A stretch of 58,568 nucleotides of DNA, from positions 1 to 58,568 of the forward strand of contig DASPQJ010000011.1 in the NCBI GenBank assembly GCA_035625025.1, read 5' to 3'. Source of the stretch: Bog-793 sp035625025 (GTDB lineage Bacteria; Actinomycetota; Acidimicrobiia; Acidimicrobiales; Bog-793). A program made the translations under genes and the position numbers. The notes under the pieces were generated by a model. It saw only the letters and a list, made by a program, of their open reading frames with translations, made no database searches and was not told where the DNA came from. Below are positions 44,235-51,353 of this stretch, in pieces. How positions within the stretch are numbered: the stretch's first letter is position 1; each line of letters opens with the position of its first letter.

Positions 44235-45767
44235 ATGAGCGGCGCCGACGACACCCCGGTTGCTACCCGTTCGAGGCGCAAACGTGGCGCCAAGTCGTTC
44301 GTGCGCGCCGAGACCTCGTCCGGCGGCGGGGCTCGGGGTCCGCGCCGGCGGACGAAGATTGTCGCGACGATCGGCCCGGCGTCGGACGACGCCGAGACCT
44401 TGCAGAAGATGGCCCAAGTGGGGATGGACGTCGCCCGGATTCCGCTCGCCCACGCCTCGATGTCCGAGGCGATCGACCGGATCCGACGCATCCGGGCGGT
44501 CATCCCGCAGGTCGCGGTGCTCGTCGACCTGCCCGGTCCGAAGATTCGCAGCACGCGTTTCGTCGACGGCGGCGCCACGCTGACGGCCGGCGCCGAGATC
44601 GAGCTCGCCCCGGGAACGACGACGCCGACGAGCACGGCGGCCCGCGTCGGCGTGGCCCTCGACGAGGCCGTCGCCGACCTCGAGGAGGGCGACCGCGTCG
44701 GGATCGGCGACGGCGGTGTCTCGCTCGTCGTCGTCGGGCGCCGCGGCGATGACGCCGTCGCCGCGGTGGTGAGCGGTGGCCACGTCCAAGGCCAGCCCGG
44801 GGTCACGATCCCGGCGAGCCGGATTTCGCTGCAGACGCCGACGCCCGAGGACGTGGAGAAGATCCACGAGCTCGTCGCCGAGGGCGTCGACCACATCGCG
44901 GTCTCCTTCGTGCGCTTTCCGGCCGACATGGTGGCCGCGCGCGCCGCGCTCGAGGGGGACAAGACGATGCTCGTCGCCAAGATCGAGACGGCCGACGGCG
45001 TCGCGCACCTCGACGAGATCCTCCGGGCGAGCGACGCCGTCATGGTCGCGCGTGGCGATCTCGGCGTGCGAGTGCCCCTCGAGGACGTGCCGCACCTCCA
45101 GAAGGAGATCATCCGCACCGGCGTCCGGCTCGGCATGCCGGTCATCACGGCGACCCAGATGCTCGAGTCGATGATCAACCTGTCGGTCCCGACCCGCGCC
45201 GAGGTGGCCGACGTCGCCAACGCCGTCCTCGACGGCACGAGCGCCGTCATGTTGTCGGCGGAGACTGCCATCGGGCGGGATCCCGTGCGGGTCTGCGAGA
45301 CGATGGCCCGCATCGTGGCGCGAGCCGAGGAGGACTTCGACTATCTCGGCTGGGGATCGCGCCTCGACCCCCAGGAGGTCGCGGGCGACGCCCTGGCGCC
45401 GGCGCACGTGACCGCGGCGATCACCGCCGCGGGCTGGCGGGCGGCTCTCGAGATGGACGCCGCCGCCATCGTCGCCTGCACGCGGTCAGGCGCGACCGCC
45501 CGGGCGATCTCGCGTTTCCGGCCCCGCACGCGCATCGTCGCGGCGACGACCTCCAAACGGGTCTTGCGTCAGCTCGCCGTCAGCTGGGGCGTCGAGACCG
45601 TCCTCGTCGGCAGCTCCGTGAGCACGGACGACGTCATCAGGCAGGCCGTCGACGCCACGGTCGCGGCGGGCGCGGCGAGATCGGGCGACGTCGTCGTCGT
45701 CCTCGCGGGCTCGCCGCACTCCGAGGTGGTCGTGTCGAACACGCTCGAGGTCATCCGCATCCCGTAG
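44235..45767 (+). CDS. pyk: Pyruvate kinase, divergent
   Basis: A 510-residue protein that converts phosphoenolpyruvate and ADP to pyruvate and ATP. After about 35 basic, disordered residues comes RTKIVATIGPAS, then the barrel. Catalytic Lys/metal block AKIETADGV and MVARGDLGVRVP, substrate loop ITATQMLESMINLSVPTRAEVADVANAVLDGTSAVMLSAETA are canonical, and the C-domain is complete. The usual ARLNFSHG loop, however, reads ARIPLAHAS, so the Asn and Ser that hold K+ are Pro and Ala. Lys in LPGPKIRS (where K+-dependent enzymes have Glu) fits a K+-independent type. Start at ATG 44235; longer frames overlap tldE. Activity is likely but the substitutions are noteworthy. Confidence 0.85.
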   Translation: MSGADDTPVATRSRRKRGAKSFVRAETSSGGGARGPRRRTKIVATIGPASDDAETLQKMAQVGMDVARIPLAHASMSEAIDRIRRIRAVIPQVAVLVDLPGPKIRSTRFVDGGATLTAGAEIELAPGTTTPTSTAARVGVALDEAVADLEEGDRVGIGDGGVSLVVVGRRGDDAVAAVVSGGHVQGQPGVTIPASRISLQTPTPEDVEKIHELVAEGVDHIAVSFVRFPADMVAARAALEGDKTMLVAKIETADGVAHLDEILRASDAVMVARGDLGVRVPLEDVPHLQKEIIRTGVRLGMPVITATQMLESMINLSVPTRAEVADVANAVLDGTSAVMLSAETAIGRDPVRVCETMARIVARAEEDFDYLGWGSRLDPQEVAGDALAPAHVTAAITAAGWRAALEMDAAAIVACTRSGATARAISRFRPRTRIVAATTSKRVLRQLAVSWGVETVLVGSSVSTDDVIRQAVDATVAAGAARSGDVVVVLAGSPHSEVVVSNTLEVIRIP

Positions 45768-45794
45768 GCGCGGCAATGCCGGAACGGGGGCGGC

Positions 45795-46598
45795 CTAGCG
45801 ACCGTCCTCGCGCCAGCGGGCGCGCCGGGGGTGAGGACGAGGCAGGACGACGATCCCGCCCAGACCGTCCTCGATGACGCGTAGCTCGGCGCCGTAATGG
45901 CGGGCGAGCGTCTTTTCGTTAAGGACGGCGCGAGCGGTGCCGTCGGCGATGATCCGCCCGGCGGCGATGAGCGCGAGACGATCGGCGAACTGGCCCGCCA
46001 GCGTGAGGTCGTGCATCGCGGAGATGACGGTGAGCTGGCGTTCCTCGCGCAGCGTGTCGACGAGCTCGAGCACGTGCTGGCCGTGGCCGGGATCGAGCGC
46101 CGCCGTCGGCTCGTCGAGGAGGAGGAGCGGTGCTTGTTGTGCCAGGGCGCGTCCGAGAACGGCGCGTTGCGCTTCGCCGCCCGAGAGCGAGCCGAGCCCC
46201 CGTGCGGCGAAGCCGGTGAGGTCGAGCCGGTCGAGAACTTCGGTCGCGACGGCGCGGTCGTGGCGACTCTCGCTGCCGAAAAAGGCGATGTACGGGGTCC
46301 GCCCGAGGAGCACGTAGTCGCGGACGGTCATCGTCGCCGGCAGGACGGGACGCTGCGGGACGTAGGCGACGGATCGGGCGAGGCGGCGCCGTTTCTGGGT
46401 GGCGATGACCTCGTCGTCGAAACGGACCTCGCCGCCAAATTCGCGGAGTCCGCCGAGCGCGCGCAGCAAGGTCGTCTTGCCACTGCCGTTCGGCCCGATG
46501 AGACACAGCCAGCCGCCCGGCTCGAGCGCGAACGAGACCCCGGACACGACCTCGTGGCCGTCGTAGGCGACGCGCAGGTCGGTGACGGTGACCCTCAC
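45795..46598 (-). CDS. btuD: Cobalamin/iron-chelate ABC transporter ATPase (BtuD/FecE family)
   Basis: A 267-residue ATPase. Walker A GPNGSGKTTLLRALGG, signature LSGGEAQRAVLGRALAQQ, Walker B LLLLDEPTAALDPGHG, H-loop VISAMHDLTLA, with YVPQRPVLPATMTVRDYVLLGRTPY in the Q-loop region typical of FecE/BtuD proteins. Its ATG overlaps the permease stop by 4 bases. The riboswitch upstream of the three-gene unit argues for cobalamin rather than siderophore as cargo. Confidence 0.92.
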   Translation of the reverse strand: MRVTVTDLRVAYDGHEVVSGVSFALEPGGWLCLIGPNGSGKTTLLRALGGLREFGGEVRFDDEVIATQKRRRLARSVAYVPQRPVLPATMTVRDYVLLGRTPYIAFFGSESRHDRAVATEVLDRLDLTGFAARGLGSLSGGEAQRAVLGRALAQQAPLLLLDEPTAALDPGHGQHVLELVDTLREERQLTVISAMHDLTLAGQFADRLALIAAGRIIADGTARAVLNEKTLARHYGAELRVIEDGLGGIVVLPRPHPRRARWREDGR

Positions 46599-47686
46599 GG
46601 CGCCCGCCTCGACTGGCGCAGCACGACGAGGAAGAACGGCGCGCCGACGAACGCGGTGACGACGCCGAGCGGCACCTCGGCCGGCGAGAGCACGGTCCGC
46701 GCGACGAGGTCGGCGAGGATGAGGAACGCCGCGCCGACGAGGATCGACAGCGGCAGGATCCGCCGATAGCTCGGTCCGACGACGAGGCGAACCGTGTGCG
46801 GCACGATGATGCCGACAAAGCCGACAAGCCCGCTCACCGCGACCACCGCCGCCGTGGCGAGCGTCGAGGCGATGACGATGAGGAGCCTGATCTGGCCGGC
46901 TTTCACGCCGAGGCTGTCGGCCTCCTCGTCACCGACCGCCATCACGTCGAGGAGGCGCCGCGAGGAGAGGAGCACGACGCCGCAGACGCCGACGTAGGGC
47001 GCGATGAGCTCAACCTGCTGCCAGTCGGCGGTCGACAGGCCGCCGAGGATCCAGGAGTAGACCTGCATGAGCGTCGGTGTGTTGCGCTGCTGGGTGTAGG
47101 TCTGGATCGCGGTGAAAAACGACCCCACGGCGACACCGGCGAGGATGAGGCTCGTCGTCGTCCGGCCCCGCTGGCCCGATCGGCCGAGCACGTAGGTGAG
47201 GGCGACGGCGACGAGCGCCCCGACGAACGCCGCGAGCGGGACGGGGTCGATCGACCACGACGCCGGGTTGGCGACGGCGGCGACAGCGAGCGTCGCGCCG
47301 AGCCCGGCCCCCGCCGCCACCCCCAGCAGATACGGGTCGGCGAGCGGGTTCTGGAACACCCCCTGGTAGGAGGCCCCGGCCATCGCCAGGGTGGCGCCGA
47401 CGAGGGCCCCGAGGACGATGCGGGGGGTCCGGATCTGCCAGACGATCCCGGCGTCGAGCGCCGAGGCGTGGCTGTGGAAGCCGAGCGGGAGTTTTGCCGC
47501 GAGCACGCTGAGGACGGTGCCGGGCGACAGGTCGGCCGGCCCGACGAGCACGGCGAGGAGAGCCGCCCCGACGGGGGCGAGGCACGCGCCGGCAATGAAC
47601 CACCGGCCGAGCCGGACCCGGGCGGGTCCAACCTCCGTCGGCCTCTCGCCGCGGCTCAGGCGTGGCGGTGGCGCTTGAACCTCCAC
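46595..47686 (-). CDS. btuC: Cobalamin/iron-chelate ABC transporter permease (BtuC/FecCD family)
   Basis: A 363-residue permease with about ten helices. FecCD landmarks: WQIRTPRIVLGALVGATLAMAGASYQGVFQNPLADPYLLGVAAGAGLGA, TYTQQRNTPTLMQVYSWILGGLSTADWQQV and AVSGLVGFVGIIVPHTVRLVVGPSYRRILPLSILVGAAFLILADLVART (the L-loop that docks on BtuD). The GTG/ATG at 47686 lies 31 bases inside the receptor gene; a later start near VRLGRWFIAG would remove most of that overlap. Homodimer expected. Confidence 0.92.
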   Translation of the reverse strand: MEVQAPPPRLSRGERPTEVGPARVRLGRWFIAGACLAPVGAALLAVLVGPADLSPGTVLSVLAAKLPLGFHSHASALDAGIVWQIRTPRIVLGALVGATLAMAGASYQGVFQNPLADPYLLGVAAGAGLGATLAVAAVANPASWSIDPVPLAAFVGALVAVALTYVLGRSGQRGRTTTSLILAGVAVGSFFTAIQTYTQQRNTPTLMQVYSWILGGLSTADWQQVELIAPYVGVCGVVLLSSRRLLDVMAVGDEEADSLGVKAGQIRLLIVIASTLATAAVVAVSGLVGFVGIIVPHTVRLVVGPSYRRILPLSILVGAAFLILADLVARTVLSPAEVPLGVVTAFVGAPFFLVVLRQSRRAP

Positions 47687-48663
47687 AGCGCGGCCTCGAT
47701 GTCCCGGGCGAGCACGACGACACGGGGGCCCCAGCGAGAGGCGATGTCGTCATTGAGCGGAACGACCCCGTCGTCGCGCACCGCGGCGAGGTCCTGCCAG
47801 CCGGGGCGGGCGGCGACAGTGCGTGCCGACTGATGGCAGCAGATGGTGTCGTCGAGCAAGATGAGCTGCGGGTCGGCCTTCACGATGTACTCGTCGGAGA
47901 GCTGTGGGTAGCCGCCCGAGGCGCCCTTGGCGCTATTGGCGATGTCGCGCAGCCCGAAACGCGAGAGGAGCTGGCCGACGAAGGTTGCCGACGTCACTGA
48001 GTACAGGTCCGGTTCGAGCTCGTAGTAGTAGGTCGGCGGGGACGAAAAATGCGGGGCTCCGGCGATCGCGATGGCGATCTCGACCCGCATGCGCCGCACC
48101 AGGGCGGCGGCCGCTCGGTCGTGGCCCGTCGCCTTGCCGAGGGCGGTGATCTGCGCGTAGGACCCGGCGAGGTCGGTGGCGGCCGGTTCGAGGAGGACGC
48201 GGACCCCGAGCGCCCGCAGCGATCTTGCGAATCCCTCGGGCTCGTAGGACACGACGACGAGGTCGGGGTTGTAGCGGGCGATGGCCTCGACGTTCGGATC
48301 GAGGCCGGAAAGCGTGGTGCGTGGGGCCTTCGCCGGGTAGTCGGAGTCGTCATCGACCGCGATGACCTGGGGTCCGGCACCGATCGCGAAGAGCATCTCC
48401 GTGGCGGTCGGCGAGAGCGAGACGATGCGGTGGGCCGGCCGGGCCTTCGTCCGGGGGCGAGAGGCCGCCACGGGCGAACGCGCCGGGGCGATCGGCTCGC
48501 CTCCCAGCCGACCGGTCCGGGCGGCATCGGCCCGGACGCCGGTTCCGGCGAGAAAGGACGCCGCCACTACCGCGGTGGCGAGAGCGACGAGGCCCCGACG
48601 ACCCGGTGCGGCCCGGTTTGGGTGGGGCCGCTGGGCCTCTACTGATCGGTAGTGCTCTTTCAT
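47656..48663 (-). CDS. btuF: Cobalamin-binding periplasmic protein (BtuF-like)
   Basis: A 335-residue receptor of the class III (BtuF/FhuD) fold. The start ATG 48663 has AAGGAG 7 bases upstream. N-terminus: GRRGLVALATAVVAASFLAG, a signal without lipobox Cys. A Pro/Arg-rich linker follows, then RIVSLSPTATEMLFAIGAGPQVIAVDDDSDYPAKA, VEAIARYNPDLVVVS and the C-lobe ending with WRFKRHRHA. The two Glu that dock on the permease are plausible in YYYELEPD and DIEAALW. It is first in the unit and directly downstream of the riboswitch. Confidence 0.9.
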   Translation of the reverse strand: MKEHYRSVEAQRPHPNRAAPGRRGLVALATAVVAASFLAGTGVRADAARTGRLGGEPIAPARSPVAASRPRTKARPAHRIVSLSPTATEMLFAIGAGPQVIAVDDDSDYPAKAPRTTLSGLDPNVEAIARYNPDLVVVSYEPEGFARSLRALGVRVLLEPAATDLAGSYAQITALGKATGHDRAAAALVRRMRVEIAIAIAGAPHFSSPPTYYYELEPDLYSVTSATFVGQLLSRFGLRDIANSAKGASGGYPQLSDEYIVKADPQLILLDDTICCHQSARTVAARPGWQDLAAVRDDGVVPLNDDIASRWGPRVVVLARDIEAALWRFKRHRHA

Positions 48664-48789
48664 CTTCCGCTCCTTCCGGCCGAACGCGCGGCCAGTCGGT
48701 TGGCCTCACCGACTTGGAGCGGAACCACCTCCGGAGCAGCCCGAAGGCGCTGCACCGTGCAGCCGCTGACCCTGACGCGAGGCTCGACA

Positions 48790-48958
48790 TCTCCCGGCCC
48801 GAGGCAGGTCTCCTGACTCCCGGATCATCGTTTCCCCGTGCCTTCCCAGGACCGGCGTCCCAGTGGCGTCGCTCGGGTTCGCTCCCCGGTCACAGTGGCG
48901 CGACCGTGCCGGCATCTCACCGGCTTCCCTTTTCAGCCCCCGGCGCAACGTCGCCGGC
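48790..48958 (-). ncRNA. Cobalamin riboswitch
   Basis: Read on the reverse strand the region has the class signature: GAAAAGGGAAGCCGGTGAGA, a second half GCCGGCAC, the core GTCGCGCCACTGTGACCGGG (consensus CCCGCCACTGT), a further CGCCACTGG segment, and the closing AGTCAGGAGACCTGCCTC (consensus AGxCAGGAGACCTGCC). It ends about 130 bases before the btuF start, leaving room for an expression platform that shuts the import operon when cobalamin is plentiful. Boundaries are approximate. Confidence 0.93.
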
Positions 48959-49031
48959 GGCCACCTCGGGTGCTACTTCAACTCGTGCAGCGGCGACATT
49001 CTGCACCGCGCCCGCCACCGCTGCAACCGGA

Positions 49032-49946
49032 CTAGAAGGCCTTTTCGGTCACGCGGGCCGCCGTCTCGCTGGGGACTGCGACTCTGTCGCGTCGGGCCCG
49101 GGAGTCACGTCGGGTGAGCCCGACGAAGAGGGAAACCGCGGTGCCGGCGTAGCCGAGATAGGCGACGAGCTGGAGCGCCGTCGGCTGGTCGGCGTAGCCG
49201 ACGAGCGAGTGGAACACGTCGCCGAGCGAGGACCCCTCGGAAAGCTGCCGGCTCGTGTCCCACAGGTGTCCCGACAAAAGATGTACCCAGCCGAGCTGCT
49301 GGAGGTTTTCCACGACGTCGGCGACGAGACCGGCGGCGAAGACCATGAGGAGCGTCCCGACGACGGTGAAGAAGACCCCGAGATTGATGCGCCGGCCGAG
49401 CCGGTAGACGGCGAAGGAGAATCCCAGGGCGCAGACGAGCCCGCCGAGAGCGCCGACCAGCGTGCCTTGCGTCCCGGCGGCGAAGACAATCGCCAGCGTG
49501 AACACCGCCGTCTCCAGGCCCTCCCGGCCGACCGCCTGGAAGGCGAGGAGGGCGAGACCGTAGCGTTCTTTGCGGCCGAGGGCCCTGTCGGCCCGGGCCG
49601 CGAGGTCGCGCGACATCGAGCGCGCGTGACGGCGCATCCAGAATGTCATGTAGGTGAGCACGACGACCGCGACGGCGTACGTTGCCGTCTCGAAGATCGT
49701 CTGCACCCGCGAGCCGTCGTAGGAGTGGATCGTGTAGTAGGCGACGAAGCCGCCGGCGGTCGCGAGCCCGGCGGCGAGACCGACCCCGAGGAACACGTCG
49801 CGGAAGTGGCGGCGCTGCCCGGTCCGGTCGAGGTACGAGCAGAGGATCGCGACGATGATGCTCGCCTCCGTGCCCTCGCGCAGGAAGATGGCGAACGCCG
49901 CGAGCAATCGGCCCTCCGTGGTTGCTATTTCAGGTGTACCTGACAT
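49032..49946 (-). CDS. efeU: FTR1-family high-affinity iron permease (EfeU-like)
   Basis: A 304-residue inner-membrane iron transporter with seven predicted helices. Both REGxE iron-ligand motifs are present: LREGTEAS (REGTE at 23-27) and GREGLETA (141-145). ATG 49946 gives the standard N-terminus; upstream in-frame sequence is antisense to the peroxiredoxin leader. EfeO and EfeB partners are not adjacent. A palindrome overlaps the start codon, suggesting metal-dependent repression. Divergent from a peroxiredoxin gene, 138 bases between starts. Confidence 0.92.
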   Translation of the reverse strand: MSGTPEIATTEGRLLAAFAIFLREGTEASIIVAILCSYLDRTGQRRHFRDVFLGVGLAAGLATAGGFVAYYTIHSYDGSRVQTIFETATYAVAVVVLTYMTFWMRRHARSMSRDLAARADRALGRKERYGLALLAFQAVGREGLETAVFTLAIVFAAGTQGTLVGALGGLVCALGFSFAVYRLGRRINLGVFFTVVGTLLMVFAAGLVADVVENLQQLGWVHLLSGHLWDTSRQLSEGSSLGDVFHSLVGYADQPTALQLVAYLGYAGTAVSLFVGLTRRDSRARRDRVAVPSETAARVTEKAF

Positions 49947-49967
49947 CAGGCATCTAGTCAACCTGAT
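49945..49967. promoter_or_regulatory. Palindrome over the FTR1 start, DtxR-box-like
   Basis: ATCAGG (49945-49950) and CCTGAT (49962-49967) flank 11 bases; on the FTR1 strand the site contains AGGTTGACTAG, resembling the left half of DtxR/IdeR boxes (TTAGGTTAGSCTAACCTAA). Its overlap with the translation start would allow repression when iron is bound to the regulator. Similarity is partial. Confidence 0.4.
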
Positions 49968-50084
49968 ATCGATCTGAACCGGCGGTCGGAATTGTCGAGC
50001 CCGCCTGTCGTCCACGTATCGTGGTCCGGACCCGCGAACCGGGCGCGGTTCTCTGGCGCCGCTGGGAGCTCGAGGAGGACGGAA

Positions 50085-50567
50085 GTGACGATCGCAGTCG
50101 GGGATCGGATCCCCGATGTCGAGCTCCGCACCATGGGCGACGATGGCCCGCGCCCGGTGCGCAGCGTCGACGTGCTCGGCCGCGGGCGGGTCGTCCTCTT
50201 CGGCCTGCCGGGAGCTTTCACGCCGACGTGCACGGACTTTCACCTGCCGGGCTTCGTGCTGCGCTCCGAGGAGCTGCGGGCGAAGGGCGTCGAGGTGCTC
50301 GCGTGCGTCTCGGTAAACGACGCCTGGGTGATGAACGCCTGGGGCTCCTATCGTCGCGTCGGAGACAAGGTGCTGATGCTCGCCGACGGGAACGGCGAGT
50401 TCACGCGGGCGCTCGGGCTCGAAGAGGACCTCTCCGCGCGGGGACTCGGTATGCGCTCGCAGCGCTACGCGGCCGTGCTCGAGGACGGCGTCGTGCGGTA
50501 TCTCGGGATCGAGGAGGGCCCCGGGCTCTCGGTGAGCGGCGCCGAGGCGGTGCTTGCCGCGCTGTGA
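50085..50567 (+). CDS. Peroxiredoxin (Prx5/redoxin type)
   Basis: A 160-residue thiol peroxidase. The peroxidatic Cys is C49 in LPGAFTPTCTDFHLPGF, the PxxxTxxC motif of the Prx5 group, with Arg expected further on in the active site. A second Cys lies in VLACVSVND. The start GTG 50085 has GAGGAGG 7 bases upstream and gives the usual length; a longer frame from 49992 has no homology. It is divergent from the FTR1 permease, so iron uptake and peroxide defence may share control. Confidence 0.92.
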   Translation: MTIAVGDRIPDVELRTMGDDGPRPVRSVDVLGRGRVVLFGLPGAFTPTCTDFHLPGFVLRSEELRAKGVEVLACVSVNDAWVMNAWGSYRRVGDKVLMLADGNGEFTRALGLEEDLSARGLGMRSQRYAAVLEDGVVRYLGIEEGPGLSVSGAEAVLAAL

Positions 50568-50609
50568 AGTCCCGGCTCTCGGGAGCGGTGCCCGAGCGTG
50601 CTGGCGCTG

Positions 50610-50638
50610 TTGACAAGATTGTGAGTGATCACTAACGT
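50610..50638 (+). promoter_or_regulatory. Promoter and operator of the TetR gene
   Basis: TTGACA (50610-50615), 17-bp spacer, TAACGT (50633-50638). The spacer and -10 box contain GTGAGTGATCACTAAC, with the perfect palindrome AGTGATCACT (50624-50633), where a bound repressor would block RNA polymerase. The predicted start of transcription coincides with the GTG at 50646. Similar words recur before the neighbouring exporter at 51311-51335. Confidence 0.75.
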
Positions 50639-50645
50639 TGTGGTC

Positions 50646-51278
50646 GTGGCTGCGACGCAGGGTTTGGAAGGACCTGTTCCCAAGCGGAGCGGTCTACGGA
50701 TGACCGCCGACGAGAGGCGGGCTGCCGTGCTCGCCGTCGCGCTGCGGGTCTTCGCCCGTGACGGGATCAACGGGGCTTCGACCGAGGAGATCGCCAAGGC
50801 GGCTGGGATCTCCCAGCCGTATCTGTTTCGACTCTTCGGGACGAAGCGCGAGCTTTTTCTCGAGACCGTCGCACAGGGGTGCGCCGCGATCATCCGGTCG
50901 TTCCGGACCGCGAGCGAGGGACTGGAGGGCGCCGAAGCGCTCGAGGCGATGGGGAGGAGCTACCCGGCCCTGATCGCCAATCAGGACATCCTGCTCATCC
51001 AGCTGCAGGGCTACGCGGCCTCCGGCGATCCCGAGATCCGGGAGTTCACCTCGGCGCAGTTCGCCAGCATCGTTCATTACGTCGCCGGCCGCACTGGGCT
51101 CGGGCCGGCGGCGCTGCGTGAGTTTTTCGCCACGGGGATGCTCTGCAACCTCGTCGCCGCGCTGAATCTCGCCGGGCTGGAAGAGCTGTGGGGCGACCTG
51201 CGCGAGAGCCCGGCGATGAAGGCGTTTCACGACGCGTTCCACGCCCGTCCTGCCGGCGATCCCTCGGCGGCGAACTAG
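50646..51278 (+). CDS. TetR-family transcriptional repressor
   Basis: A 210-residue regulator. The N-terminal HTH is RRAAVLAVALRVFARDGINGASTEEIAKAAGISQPYLFRLFGTKRELFLETV; the remaining helices form the ligand/dimer domain. Start at GTG 50646, matching the predicted first base of the mRNA (leaderless); an ATG at 50700 (MTADERRAAV) would also give a full HTH. The palindrome in its own promoter and related words before the MFS gene 75 bases downstream suggest it represses itself and the exporter until an inducer binds. Confidence 0.9.
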   Translation: MAATQGLEGPVPKRSGLRMTADERRAAVLAVALRVFARDGINGASTEEIAKAAGISQPYLFRLFGTKRELFLETVAQGCAAIIRSFRTASEGLEGAEALEAMGRSYPALIANQDILLIQLQGYAASGDPEIREFTSAQFASIVHYVAGRTGLGPAALREFFATGMLCNLVAALNLAGLEELWGDLRESPAMKAFHDAFHARPAGDPSAAN

Positions 51279-51310
51279 GAGCCCCTTGCGGGGAATCGCT
51301 TTGTGCACGC

Positions 51311-51335
51311 AGTAACTAGTGATTAGTTAGTAACT
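51311..51335 (+). promoter_or_regulatory. Probable operator of the MFS exporter gene
   Basis: AGTAACTAGTGATTAGTTAGTAACT (51311-51335) contains AGTGAT and TTAGTAAC words like those in the TetR promoter, and is itself symmetric at its ends (AGTAACT...AGTTAGTAACT). A -35-like TTGTGC lies at 51301-51306, so the site would cover the core promoter. Confidence 0.55.
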
Positions 51336-51353
51336 ATCGGAAAGGAAAGCACG

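Noticed and set aside
45795..48663. Reading the FecCD-type transporter as a siderophore importer
   Set aside because: The ATPase and permease families are ambiguous, but the cobalamin riboswitch directly upstream decides for cobamide.
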